In this document: piece by piece, positions 35,288-43,020 of the stretch | How the letters are laid out: each line of letters starts with the position of its first letter | Numbering within the stretch: position 1 is the stretch's first letter | Assembly (NCBI GenBank): GCA_049610385.1 | Contig: JBMYZL010000003.1 | Span: 62,001 to 126,000, forward strand | Length of the DNA: 64,000 nt | Source of the DNA: JBMYZL01 sp049610385 | GTDB lineage: Bacteria > Bacteroidota > Bacteroidia > Flavobacteriales_D > Sanyastnellaceae | Direction: 5' to 3' | Made by a program: the position numbers and the translations under genes | The notes under the pieces: generated by a model | The model's database searches: none | Told to the model about the DNA's origin: nothing | Seen by the model: only the letters and a program-made list of their open reading frames with translations

Positions 35288-35821
35288 TCAATCCACAAAC
35301 CTGTGATCGGTTTCCATCACATGGCCACACGATTTACAAGTTCGAAGCGCCTCACTGCCATAGAATTCCCGAAAGCGGGGCAAGAAATCCTTTTCAATAT
35401 TCTTCAATTCAAAGTAGGTGTCATGCAGCTTGGCATTGCATTTGTCACAAAACCAAAGCAAACCATCCTGTGCAGCCGTGCCCTCGCGTTTGCGTTCAAT
35501 CACCAATCCCAGGGAACCCGCCTCACGCATCGGGCTGTGCGGTACACGCGCTGGATGCAAATACATGTCACCCGGTCCAAGCCTCATATCCACCGCTTTT
35601 CCATCCTCTTGAATGCGAACAGTGATGTGGCCTTCTAGCTGGTAAAACAGTTCCTCCGTCTCGTTGTAGTGATAATCCTTCCGGGCATTGGGACCCGCAA
35701 CAATCATCACAATGTAATCGCCGCTATCGACATATAGGTTTTTGTTGCCCACCGGCGGTTTCAACAGCTCGCGATTCTCTTCAATCCAAGCCGTGAGATT
35801 GAATGGTTTGGGTATGGCCAT
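35288..35821 (-). CDS. 3-Hydroxyanthranilate 3,4-dioxygenase
   Basis: This cupin enzyme opens the ring of 3-hydroxyanthranilate with O2 to give 2-amino-3-carboxymuconate semialdehyde, the precursor of quinolinate (NAD) or of further tryptophan breakdown. The 177 aa protein has the Fe(II) ligands in the cupin, with KDYHYNETEELFYQLEGH and LHPARVPHSP, and a C-terminal rubredoxin-like metal site from CDKCN and CKSCGH, found in bacterial and fungal enzymes. It is a single-gene unit. A promoter-like box lies 4 bases before the ATG. gcdH, 6 kb away, could act later in the same catabolic route; that link is only suggestive. Confidence 0.92.
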   Translation of the reverse strand: MAIPKPFNLTAWIEENRELLKPPVGNKNLYVDSGDYIVMIVAGPNARKDYHYNETEELFYQLEGHITVRIQEDGKAVDMRLGPGDMYLHPARVPHSPMREAGSLGLVIERKREGTAAQDGLLWFCDKCNAKLHDTYFELKNIEKDFLPRFREFYGSEALRTCKSCGHVMETDHRFVD

Positions 35822-35825
35822 GCTT

Positions 35826-35833
35826 CAAATGTA
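35826..35833 (-). promoter_or_regulatory. Putative promoter -7 box (TACATTTG) abutting the 3-HAA dioxygenase start
   Basis: TACATTTG fits TAnnTTTG and is preceded by TTTG at 16 bases, a little shorter than the usual 19-21. The ATG is 4 bases past the box, so the message would be leaderless or nearly so. Confidence 0.45.
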
Positions 35834-35894
35834 ATCGAGGATTTTTTTTCAAATCATTGCACGCTTGAAATGTGTCGCAATCCCAGATCAACAT

Positions 35895-35910
35895 TTGATC
35901 AGATGATCAA
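35895..35910. promoter_or_regulatory. Perfect palindrome TTGATCA-GA-TGATCAA
   Basis: A perfect 7+7 inverted repeat with a 2-base centre lies 85 bases before the dioxygenase ATG and 17 bases past the EamA stop. There is no T-run, so it is not a terminator; its size fits a dimeric regulator site. The regulator is unknown. Confidence 0.35.
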
Positions 35911-35927
35911 CGGTGCATGGGATTGAT

Positions 35928-36857
35928 TCATGGATCCCCCGGCTTACCCCGAGCAGGCAGACTCACCAGCGCAACACCGGTGAAAATCGATGCTGCACAC
36001 AATGCAGTCATTGGCGTCAAGTCAGCCGTGTAATTGGGCCCACCCTTTGCGCTCAACCACCAACTGAACCCGGTGGCAAGTAGCGGTTGCAAGTAAATGT
36101 AGATGCTCACCACTGTCGGCTGCACATGCTGCATAGCGTATATGTTCAACAGATAAACGGCAAAAGTCGTTCCGAGAATCACAAACGCCAGCCCCCGCCA
36201 ATGCACTTCCTCAAAATGTGCCCAATCAATCGACAAAGCCTGCGAAAAGCCAACGGGTAACACAAACAACGCCCCAAACAAAAACACCCAAGCAATGACG
36301 GTCAAGGGGCGGTAATTGGCCATCAAAGGCTTCACTGCAACCAAATACAACCCGTAACTCGTGGCATTCACCAAAACCATGAGATCACCCTGCCATGATG
36401 CATGCAAACTTTCCCTGGAAGCCCCCATGACAAGTAGGGCTACAGCACCGGCCATTCCGAGGGCTATGCCCAAAATTTTGCGCGTTGTGATTGCCGTACC
36501 GAGCAACACTGAGGATGCCAAAAGCACCAAGATGGGGTTCACCGTCATGATCAGACTGGCGTTGACGGGGCTCGTCAAGTTGAGACCGTTGAAAAACAGC
36601 AGTTGATTCGCCGCCACGCCGGTCAAACCACACAGGGCCAGCCTTCCAAAATCCGCGGAAGACACGCGCTCCCAACGTCCAGTCGCTCGCAAAATTGCAC
36701 GCAACACCCAGAACAATCCGCCACCCCCCAAGACCCGCAGCACAATGAAACCACTTGGCCCAATGCGGTCCGGCATGAGCCCTTTGGCCACCAAGTAATT
36801 CGCGCCATAAACCAGAGCCACCACCAACAAAGCCATGTGGGCGAGCAGCCTGTGCAT
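35928..36857 (-). CDS. EamA (DMT superfamily) transporter
   Basis: 309 aa from the ATG at 36857, with ten hydrophobic helices in two EamA repeats. The first repeat has GANYLVAKGLMPDRIGPSGFIVLRV and ALCGLTGVAANQLLFFNGLNLTSPVNASLIMTVNPI, the second LGTTFAVYLLNIYAMQHVQPTVVSIYIYLQP. The family exports small metabolites or amino acids; the substrate cannot be read from the sequence. It begins 2 bases after the ArsC-like gene and ends the four-gene unit that starts with GH3. Confidence 0.9.
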   Translation of the reverse strand: MHRLLAHMALLVVALVYGANYLVAKGLMPDRIGPSGFIVLRVLGGGGLFWVLRAILRATGRWERVSSADFGRLALCGLTGVAANQLLFFNGLNLTSPVNASLIMTVNPILVLLASSVLLGTAITTRKILGIALGMAGAVALLVMGASRESLHASWQGDLMVLVNATSYGLYLVAVKPLMANYRPLTVIAWVFLFGALFVLPVGFSQALSIDWAHFEEVHWRGLAFVILGTTFAVYLLNIYAMQHVQPTVVSIYIYLQPLLATGFSWWLSAKGGPNYTADLTPMTALCAASIFTGVALVSLPARGKPGDP

Positions 36858-36859
36858 GT

Positions 36860-37210
36860 TCAAAGCAATTTGCGAGCCGCTTCCACAGCCACCTTGGCTG
36901 AACCGGCTGCGACTGCGTCATCAAACAGAAATACAGGGCGCTTCAAAAACGTATATTCTTCCAGAATCAACCGGCGGTAATCCGATTCTGTCAAATTTTG
37001 ATCAGCTAGCCCCATGCTTCTGAACTTCATCGCCCGGCGACTGAACAAGGCCTCATATGAACCGGTGAGCTCTGCCATGCGGTCGAGATCTTTCGCCGAA
37101 ATGCCTTCCGTCTTGATGTCAACCACTTCGCAGCCATTTTCAGCTGGTTTCAAGTCTTCAAAAATCCGTTGGCACGTCTTGCACGTAGGCAGCGTAAATG
37201 CTTTTTTCAT
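36860..37210 (-). CDS. ArsC/Spx-like thioredoxin-fold protein
   Basis: 116 aa from the ATG at 37210, which overlaps the uridine kinase stop by 4 bases. The N-terminus FTLPTCKTCQRIFEDL carries the CxxC of ArsC/Spx proteins. The following DIKTEGISAKDLDRMAELTGSYEALFSRRAMKFR matches the ArsC family pattern where an Arg follows the helix, and LILEEYTFLKRPVFLFDD the last strand. The family includes arsenate reductases, Spx regulators and many members of unknown function; nothing nearby points to arsenic. The frame is open upstream to 37348 but this part lies inside the kinase. Confidence 0.85.
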   Translation of the reverse strand: MKKAFTLPTCKTCQRIFEDLKPAENGCEVVDIKTEGISAKDLDRMAELTGSYEALFSRRAMKFRSMGLADQNLTESDYRRLILEEYTFLKRPVFLFDDAVAAGSAKVAVEAARKLL

Positions 37211-37812
37211 GAGTGGAATGTTTCCATTTGTTTGATCAAGGCGCTCAAGCCTTCTTGCCAATGGTGGTGATTGTCCACCACGACATGGGCTTTTTCCCTC
37301 CAAGGTTCGATGTAGGCCAAATCCGCTGGCCGAACATGTTCCCGCCATTGGTATCGGACTTCATCCTCCGAGTACCCGCGTTCTGATCCATCCCGCTGAA
37401 TCCTGCGCTGCAGACGAATCGATTCCGGGGCATCGATGTAGGCCACCACATCCACCAACCGCTCCATCTCGGGATAGGCCATCACAAACAAACCCTCTAC
37501 AACAAGCCATTCCGCGGGGGCAATGGTGATCTGCTCTGAGGTCATCACATCGCGGTTGTAGGTATACGTATCCAATGAGATGGGCTCGCCACGTTGCAGC
37601 CGCTGGATGTCTCGGACCAAAGCCACTTCATCAATGACTTCAGGAAGGTCAAAATTGGTGGCCCCATTTTCGTCCACCGGCAATTCCGACTTGGGTCGGT
37701 AATAATCATCCAGGCTGAGCACGGAAACACGGTCGTCAAAATGATTGCGCAAACCACGCAAAACCGTGGACTTACCGGAACCCGAACCACCAATCAATGC
37801 CGCAATTTTCAT
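37207..37812 (-). CDS. udk: Uridine kinase family P-loop kinase
   Basis: 201 aa. The Walker A loop GGSGSGKSTVL begins at residue 8; DDYYRP, then LPVDENGATNFDLPEVID, the Thr/Tyr segment LDTYTYNRDV and the LVVEGLFVM strand follow the uridine/cytidine kinase pattern. The lid segment RIQRDGSERGYSEDEVRYQW is also typical. It would phosphorylate uridine or cytidine in pyrimidine salvage, although related P-loop kinases act on other small substrates. It overlaps both neighbours by 4 bases, so translation of GH3, this gene and the ArsC-like gene is probably coupled. Confidence 0.88.
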   Translation of the reverse strand: MKIAALIGGSGSGKSTVLRGLRNHFDDRVSVLSLDDYYRPKSELPVDENGATNFDLPEVIDEVALVRDIQRLQRGEPISLDTYTYNRDVMTSEQITIAPAEWLVVEGLFVMAYPEMERLVDVVAYIDAPESIRLQRRIQRDGSERGYSEDEVRYQWREHVRPADLAYIEPWREKAHVVVDNHHHWQEGLSALIKQMETFHS

Positions 37813-39305
37813 AAGAGTGGGTTCAATGCTTCTGCAAATTTACGGTCGTTGGCGAGACGCGGCGGTTTGTTTTGTCCTCCCAATCGACCCAAGGAATCCA
37901 TCGCGGCGTTGAACGACCCGCTAGCCACGGGAGTGATCACCGCAGATTGCAATACTGCTCCTGCAATCAAGTCCTGGTAGTAGGGATTGCGTTTCTGCAA
38001 GGCTGAGTCAGCGATTTGAGCAAAGAGAGCCAAATCATCAGGAACCTCGCCAAACTCGACAAACCACTCATGATGGGGCAATCCATTGACCGGATTCACC
38101 TGAGGAGCCACATGGAATTCAATCGCACTGCCTCCGGCTGCGGCCAAGGCCTCCGACAAGGCCCCTTCCACTTCTTCTGCAATGACATGTTCACCAAAAG
38201 CACTTGTGAAATGCTTGATGCGTCCCGTCACCAAAATTCTGGGGGGATCGAGAGAAACGAATTTCACGGTATCTCCAATGTCATAGGCCCACAAGCCTGC
38301 ATTTGTCGAAAGCACCACTGCATATTGCACCCCCAATTCCACTTCATCCAACCCCAATCGTGGGCGATCGCTTTGGAAATATGCATCGGCTGGGATGAAC
38401 TCGAACCAAATTCCATCGGCCACATTCAACAACAAGCCCTCCTCATCTTGTGTATCCTGCCAAGCCAAAAATCCTTCACTTGCGGGATACAATTCCACTG
38501 TGGGCACATCGGCTCCAATGAGCCTTCGAAACCGCTCGCGATAAGGTTCAAATGCAACCCCACCATAGACAAACAAGCTGAAATTGGGAAACACCTCCAT
38601 CACGTTTGCCGCTCCTGTCTGTGCGAGCAGGCGCTCAAAATACATTTGGACCCAGGATGGAATGCCACTGATCAACCGCAAATCCTCACCTTTCGTTTCT
38701 CGGACAATCGCATCAACTTTTTCTTCCCAATCTGAAATGCAATTGGTCTCCCAGCTCGGCAAACGATTGCGTTGCAAATACGACGGAACGTGATGCGCCA
38801 CGATGCCGCTTAAACGGCCCAAAGGCACGCCGCCAGGTGTCTGATCCAACGCCGGCGAGCCTTGCAAGAAAATCATTTTGCCATCCACAAAATCCGCACG
38901 TCCTGATGCCGCGATATAGGCCAGCAATGCGTTGCGCGCAGAACCGATGTGATTCGGCATGGAATCCCGGGTCAATGGAATGTATTTGGCTCCAGATGTG
39001 GTGCCAGATGTTTTGCAGAAATAAAGCGGACTGCCTGGCCATACAACATCCATTTCCCCTTGAACTGCCCGCTCCATCCAAGGCCTGAGTCCCTCATAAT
39101 CTCGAACTGGGACTTGCTTTCGAAATGCCTCCACAGTCATGCCCTTTCGGAAACCATGTTCCCGTCCAAACGCCGTTTGAGCACCCGCTTGCACCAGCAT
39201 TCTGAACTGCGCCTCCTGCGCGCCTGTGCCATCGGCAGTGTCGCGCCGAACCCGACGCATAACCCAATGGGCGAGGGGCAGACTGAGTTTGGCCTTGAAT
39301 CCCAT
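37809..39305 (-). CDS. GH3 auxin-responsive promoter family protein
   Basis: 498 aa, the standard size of bacterial GH3 proteins, which belong to the ANL acyl-adenylate fold. Visible motifs are FGREHGF, the nucleotide loop FCKTSGTTSGAKYIPLT, LRLISGIPSWVQMYFERL, VELYPASEGFLAWQD, LSTNAGLWAYDIGDTVKF and a C-terminal HHEWFVEF with KRNPYYQDL. Plant GH3 enzymes join jasmonate or auxin to amino acids; the bacterial substrate is unknown. It is the first gene of a four-gene chain. The ATG is 5 bases from a TATCTTTG box, so the transcript may be leaderless. Confidence 0.9.
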   Translation of the reverse strand: MGFKAKLSLPLAHWVMRRVRRDTADGTGAQEAQFRMLVQAGAQTAFGREHGFRKGMTVEAFRKQVPVRDYEGLRPWMERAVQGEMDVVWPGSPLYFCKTSGTTSGAKYIPLTRDSMPNHIGSARNALLAYIAASGRADFVDGKMIFLQGSPALDQTPGGVPLGRLSGIVAHHVPSYLQRNRLPSWETNCISDWEEKVDAIVRETKGEDLRLISGIPSWVQMYFERLLAQTGAANVMEVFPNFSLFVYGGVAFEPYRERFRRLIGADVPTVELYPASEGFLAWQDTQDEEGLLLNVADGIWFEFIPADAYFQSDRPRLGLDEVELGVQYAVVLSTNAGLWAYDIGDTVKFVSLDPPRILVTGRIKHFTSAFGEHVIAEEVEGALSEALAAAGGSAIEFHVAPQVNPVNGLPHHEWFVEFGEVPDDLALFAQIADSALQKRNPYYQDLIAGAVLQSAVITPVASGSFNAAMDSLGRLGGQNKPPRLANDRKFAEALNPLL

Positions 39306-39309
39306 GTTG

Positions 39310-39317
39310 CAAAGATA
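39310..39317 (-). promoter_or_regulatory. Putative promoter -7 box (TATCTTTG) abutting the GH3 start
   Basis: TATCTTTG on the minus strand with four bases (CAAC) before the ATG. Same octamer as for gcdH and tRNA-Val. No -33 TTG is visible at 19-21 bases. Confidence 0.45.
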
Positions 39318-39352
39318 CTCCGCCCCATTGGAGGCCGTTCACCTCCATCCGT

Positions 39353-39360
39353 TATCTTCG
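39353..39360 (+). promoter_or_regulatory. Weak promoter -7 box (TATCTTCG) of the electron-transfer operon
   Basis: One mismatch to TAnnTTTG, 36 bases before the ATG at 39397 and in the gap divergent from GH3. It supports the later start of the fusion gene, but the match is imperfect. Confidence 0.25.
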
Positions 39361-39396
39361 TTTGTCTTGAAGGATGCCGCAAAACCCAAGTCTTGG

Positions 39397-40998
39397 ATGG
39401 CCGCCACGGTCGTTCCCATCCGACGCTTGACATCAGATTCCACTGAGGTGCGCTTGGAATTGCCTCGACCACTTGGGGCAGCAGCAGGGCAGTTTGTTGT
39501 TTTGGAGAAGCTCTTGCCGTCAGGTGAAGTTCGACGAAGCGCTTTTTCCATTGTCCGAACAGAAGGCCTCGCAGTCATTCTTGGCGTCAAGAAAGCCCGT
39601 TCTGGCGGCATTTCCGAATGGCTGTCGTCACTGAACCTGCCAGATGAATTGCATGTTTGCGGACCCTTTGGTGATTTCGGTGTGGACAGCAGCCGAGAAC
39701 GGCATATTCTTGTTGCAGGAGGAAGTGGAATCACACCGATTTGGTCCATTGCTCAGGCGTTAATGGCAGCGGGGCAAAGGCCCCTCTTGATTTTGGGCAA
39801 CAAATCGCCTCAAGATGCCATGTATTTGAATGATATTCAGTCTTTTGCAGACGATGGCCAAATCGATTTCATCCCCTTCTACGACCGTCAATGCACACCA
39901 CGAATCCCCGTTGACCCTGCTGCCGCCTATCTCCTTTGCGGTCCTCCGGGCATGATGGCTGAAGTGGTCAAATGGTTGAAAAAATTGGGCATTTCAACCG
40001 ATGCCATCCAGACAGAATCCTATGGTTTTCAAGCCCTGGAACTCGCATCCAAAGCCTTGCCAGGTCAACTCATCATCAAGGGAAAATGGAGTGCCAAAGA
40101 ACACTTTGTGACCGACCTTTTATCGGGCAAGTCCCTGCTTCAAGGTGCTCTGGACGCAGGCTTTCCCATGGAATACACCTGTGGAAACGGCGTTTGTGGC
40201 ACCTGCATCTGGAAACTGGAAAGTGGAGATGTGTGTGAGGGCAACCGCAAGGCACTGCCAGGGGAAAACTTGAAGACGTGCATCAGCTACAACCAGGGAG
40301 ATGAACCCGTCATTTTGCGGCCTGCCAAAGGAGTAACGCGAAATGGACTCAGTTTCGCCGCTGTGCTTGTGGCGGCCATTTCCGTTGCCATTTGGGCCTT
40401 TCCCCCCGGGATGGGTTTTCGCGCAGCAGGCCCCCTCAACACGGGACACGAATCCCTGAGTTGCCAAGACTGCCACCACCCTGCTCCTGGAAGTGTTCGG
40501 CAGCAACTGGGGCACAATGCCCGCACCCTCTTGGGTCTTCATCCACATGATTGGGTTGCAGTGGGCTATGGTGAAGTCAATCATAATGCTTGCTTGAATT
40601 GTCACGACCGACCGAATGACCGTCATCCTGTGAGCCGTTTCCTGGAACTCAGATTCGCCAAGCAACGAGCAACATTGGGGCCACACGAATGCAACAACTG
40701 CCACGGTGAACACCATGGCGCACGCGTGGCAGCGGTCGAGCCCGGATTCTGTGTCCATTGCCACCAGGACCTCACCTTAGACAATGATCCCATAGACGTG
40801 CCACATCGAGATTTGGTCCAACAAAAAAACTGGAACACTTGCCTGAATTGCCATGATTTCCATGGCAACCACATCCGAGAAACCCCGATCCGCATGACTG
40901 ATCGGCTTCATGACGACCAAATTCGTGCCTATTTTGATGGCGAAGCAGACCCTTACGGCCCGACCAAACGACACCAAGCGTTAACTTCCGACCCATGA
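39397..40998 (+). CDS. FNR-ferredoxin-pentahaem cytochrome c fusion, putative transmembrane NAD(P)H oxidoreductase
   Basis: The product is 533 aa from the ATG at 39397. Residues 1-230 form a ferredoxin-reductase module: RRSAFSI (FAD, about 46), GGSGIT (pyridine nucleotide, about 108) and LLCGPPGMM. Residues 235-310 are a plant-type ferredoxin with Cys 262, 267, 270 and 295 (CGNGVCGTC then LKTC). One membrane span follows (about 317-336). The rest is periplasmic with five haem motifs: CQDCH (356), CLNCH (399), CNNCH (432), CVHCH (452) and CLNCH (482). A start at 39304 would add 31 residues and abut the divergent GH3 gene. Inferred role: take electrons from NAD(P)H in the cytoplasm and deliver them to periplasmic c-haems. 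The stop overlaps the next gene by 4 bases. I know the parts but not this fusion. Confidence 0.85.
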   Translation: MAATVVPIRRLTSDSTEVRLELPRPLGAAAGQFVVLEKLLPSGEVRRSAFSIVRTEGLAVILGVKKARSGGISEWLSSLNLPDELHVCGPFGDFGVDSSRERHILVAGGSGITPIWSIAQALMAAGQRPLLILGNKSPQDAMYLNDIQSFADDGQIDFIPFYDRQCTPRIPVDPAAAYLLCGPPGMMAEVVKWLKKLGISTDAIQTESYGFQALELASKALPGQLIIKGKWSAKEHFVTDLLSGKSLLQGALDAGFPMEYTCGNGVCGTCIWKLESGDVCEGNRKALPGENLKTCISYNQGDEPVILRPAKGVTRNGLSFAAVLVAAISVAIWAFPPGMGFRAAGPLNTGHESLSCQDCHHPAPGSVRQQLGHNARTLLGLHPHDWVAVGYGEVNHNACLNCHDRPNDRHPVSRFLELRFAKQRATLGPHECNNCHGEHHGARVAAVEPGFCVHCHQDLTLDNDPIDVPHRDLVQQKNWNTCLNCHDFHGNHIRETPIRMTDRLHDDQIRAYFDGEADPYGPTKRHQALTSDP

Positions 40999-42173
40999 TC
41001 TTTTTACGGATTTCTATGATTTCACTTGGGTTGTTGTGCCTCGACACCTTGCTCGGCCAAAGCAATGAGATGCCATCCACAACCGATTCTACATTGACCC
41101 TGGAAATGCAGGTGCGACCTCGGTCAGAATGGCGAGATGGATACCGCGTGGTGCAAGGTGATGATGCCAATGGCACCCTTTATACCACGCAGCGTACCCG
41201 ATTGGGTTTGATGGGGCAAATCGGTGCATTTTCCGCCAAAGCTGGTTTTCAAGATGTTCGGGAATGGCACGATGGTGGACTTCAAGGCCAAATCATGTTG
41301 TACGAAAGCTGGGTTCGCTGGCAGCGCAACGAACAAACGACCATCACAGCAGGTCGACAGCGGATTTCATTGGATAGTCAACGGATCATAGGCGGATTGG
41401 ATTGGTCACAATATGGCCGTTTTTACGATGGGATAACCGCGATGCGCAAGGGATCATTGGGAACCACATTGGCCGCTCTGACCACAGATATCCATGCCGG
41501 TCTTCACCGCGGAATCTTCTACCACTCGTGGTCCAGTGAGCGGTATCAATGGTCGGGTTTGGCCTTCCAACAATGGGCGCCCAATGACCTGGACGCGCGC
41601 GTATTCACCGGAGGAGGAACGTTCAAGCGCACAGGCTCCGCAGGATGGGATTGGGAAATGGAAGGCTATGTCCAAAAATATGAAGATTCAAAAGCCTGGG
41701 GATGGTATTGGACCGGTGGCGTGGTGAAGCACTGGACGGCCAAGAACCAAACCCGAATCGCACTCGATAACCTCAGTGGGTCCATCCATGGAGCTGCCTT
41801 TGCTCCATTTCTGGGGACGAATCACAAGCATTATGGTTGGATTGACCATTTTTATGTTGGCACCATGTCCGATGGACTCTGGGATGCCCAATGGCAACAA
41901 GATGGAAGCCTTGGATCTGCCAATTGGACTCTGCGCTACCACCATTTCCGCACCCCGGATGGCGGTCAGTTGTTGGCAAACGAGCTGGATGCTGGATTGA
42001 CCTTCCAACCTGACCCCCATGTGATTTTTCAACTGGGGGGAGCTATCATGGCCGCCGCTGAGGCTCAATATGAACGGCAATTGCAAAATCCTTCAACCAC
42101 CAACCGTTGGCAGACATGGGCTTGGGTGAGCTTGTCCGTGGCACCTTCCATTGAATTTCGTTCCCGACAATGA
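40995..42173 (+). CDS. Outer membrane beta-barrel protein, alginate-export/porin-like
   Basis: 392 aa with a signal peptide (about 1-22, ending LDTLLGQ). From EMQVRPRSEWRDGYRVVQGD on it shows short alternating strands with many Trp and Tyr, turns every 10-15 residues, and the segments TTQRTRLGLMGQIGAFSAKAGFQDVREW and TAGRQRISLDSQRIIGGLDWSQYGR, a pattern typical of the alginate export/OprD-like barrel group common in Bacteroidota. It ends in an aromatic-rich strand but the final residues are polar (EFRSRQ). It could form a pore or hold an outer membrane cytochrome; neither is shown. It overlaps the fusion gene by 4 bases. Confidence 0.8.
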   Translation: MIFLRISMISLGLLCLDTLLGQSNEMPSTTDSTLTLEMQVRPRSEWRDGYRVVQGDDANGTLYTTQRTRLGLMGQIGAFSAKAGFQDVREWHDGGLQGQIMLYESWVRWQRNEQTTITAGRQRISLDSQRIIGGLDWSQYGRFYDGITAMRKGSLGTTLAALTTDIHAGLHRGIFYHSWSSERYQWSGLAFQQWAPNDLDARVFTGGGTFKRTGSAGWDWEMEGYVQKYEDSKAWGWYWTGGVVKHWTAKNQTRIALDNLSGSIHGAAFAPFLGTNHKHYGWIDHFYVGTMSDGLWDAQWQQDGSLGSANWTLRYHHFRTPDGGQLLANELDAGLTFQPDPHVIFQLGGAIMAAAEAQYERQLQNPSTTNRWQTWAWVSLSVAPSIEFRSRQ

Positions 42174-42183
42174 CCGCAATCAA

Positions 42184-43020
42184 ATGTCCAACAACAAAAG
42201 CATCATTGGATTCTGGTTGGTTCTCCTTTGTCTGACGGCAATTTTGTTGACTTACCTCTTCGCCACGGCACCTGAACCACTGGTTCAGCAAGAAGCCAAG
42301 GTGCACGTCATGTCCACCGAAGAGGCCTTGACGCTGCTCGCACATGAGAATGACGTCACGCGGACCTTGTTCACCAAAGCCATTGTGGGAGCAGGAAAGC
42401 CCCGAGGACTCGCGTTCAGCGAACATTGGACCGACCCCGATGTCATTGCTGGCCCACTTCCTGCTCTGTTTCTGCGAGGAGTCGCTTCCCATTTGGCAGT
42501 GAGTGAGGTGCCCTTGGGGTTGTATTTGGGTTCGGATTTTCCCATTGAATCCTCGAATCTCTTCTGCGGTCAACAAGCAGATGAATTCGCGGCCATGCGG
42601 AAAAACCCGAAACCTCGTCATTTCCGCACGAACCAAAGCGGCGAAATCATCGGCATGTATCCCGACTGGGCGACCGATGGTGCATGTGTATCGTGCCACA
42701 ACGAACACGAAAGAACATCAAAAACCGACTGGCAATTGGGAGACCTGATGGGGGCCACCACTTGGTCCTACCCCAAAGATTCTGTTTCGACCGATGAATT
42801 TTTGGCGATGTTGTTCGCCTATCGTGCCGGTGTAGCAAAAGTATGGCAAAGCTATCTGCGCGAATTCGACGGACTCCCATTGGAAAGCCAGCCCACGATT
42901 GGACGGGATTGGCCATCGGCTGGCCATTTGAGCTTGCCAGACCTCAAAACATGGCAAGACAGCATTCTCTCCCTTTCAGCACCCACTGTACTCGTTGAAT
43001 TGATGCAAAAATCCCGATGA
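42184..43020 (+). CDS. Tll0287-like (DUF3365-type) c-haem protein, membrane-anchored
   Basis: 278 aa from the ATG at 42184, 10 bases after the barrel gene; a TTG at 42151 is less likely. One membrane anchor (about 8-26) leads into a periplasmic domain. The pattern LFTKAIVGAGKPRGLAFSEHW, GPLPALFLRGVASHL, LGLYLGSDFPIESSN, then GACVSCHNEHERTSK and DWQLGDLMGATTWSYP is that of the Tll0287/DUF3365 haem domain, a PAS-like fold with a single c-haem (CVSCH, about 168-172). In other bacteria such domains are often sensor inputs. Here no kinase or regulator is attached, so an electron-carrier or redox-sensing subunit is possible. Confidence 0.85.
   Translation: MSNNKSIIGFWLVLLCLTAILLTYLFATAPEPLVQQEAKVHVMSTEEALTLLAHENDVTRTLFTKAIVGAGKPRGLAFSEHWTDPDVIAGPLPALFLRGVASHLAVSEVPLGLYLGSDFPIESSNLFCGQQADEFAAMRKNPKPRHFRTNQSGEIIGMYPDWATDGACVSCHNEHERTSKTDWQLGDLMGATTWSYPKDSVSTDEFLAMLFAYRAGVAKVWQSYLREFDGLPLESQPTIGRDWPSAGHLSLPDLKTWQDSILSLSAPTVLVELMQKSR

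Noticed and set aside
39226..39396. N-terminal extension of the FNR fusion gene to 39226 or 39304
   Set aside because: The extension lies inside or against the divergent GH3 gene and lacks FNR similarity; the domain begins right after the ATG at 39397. The 39304 ATG is not fully excluded.
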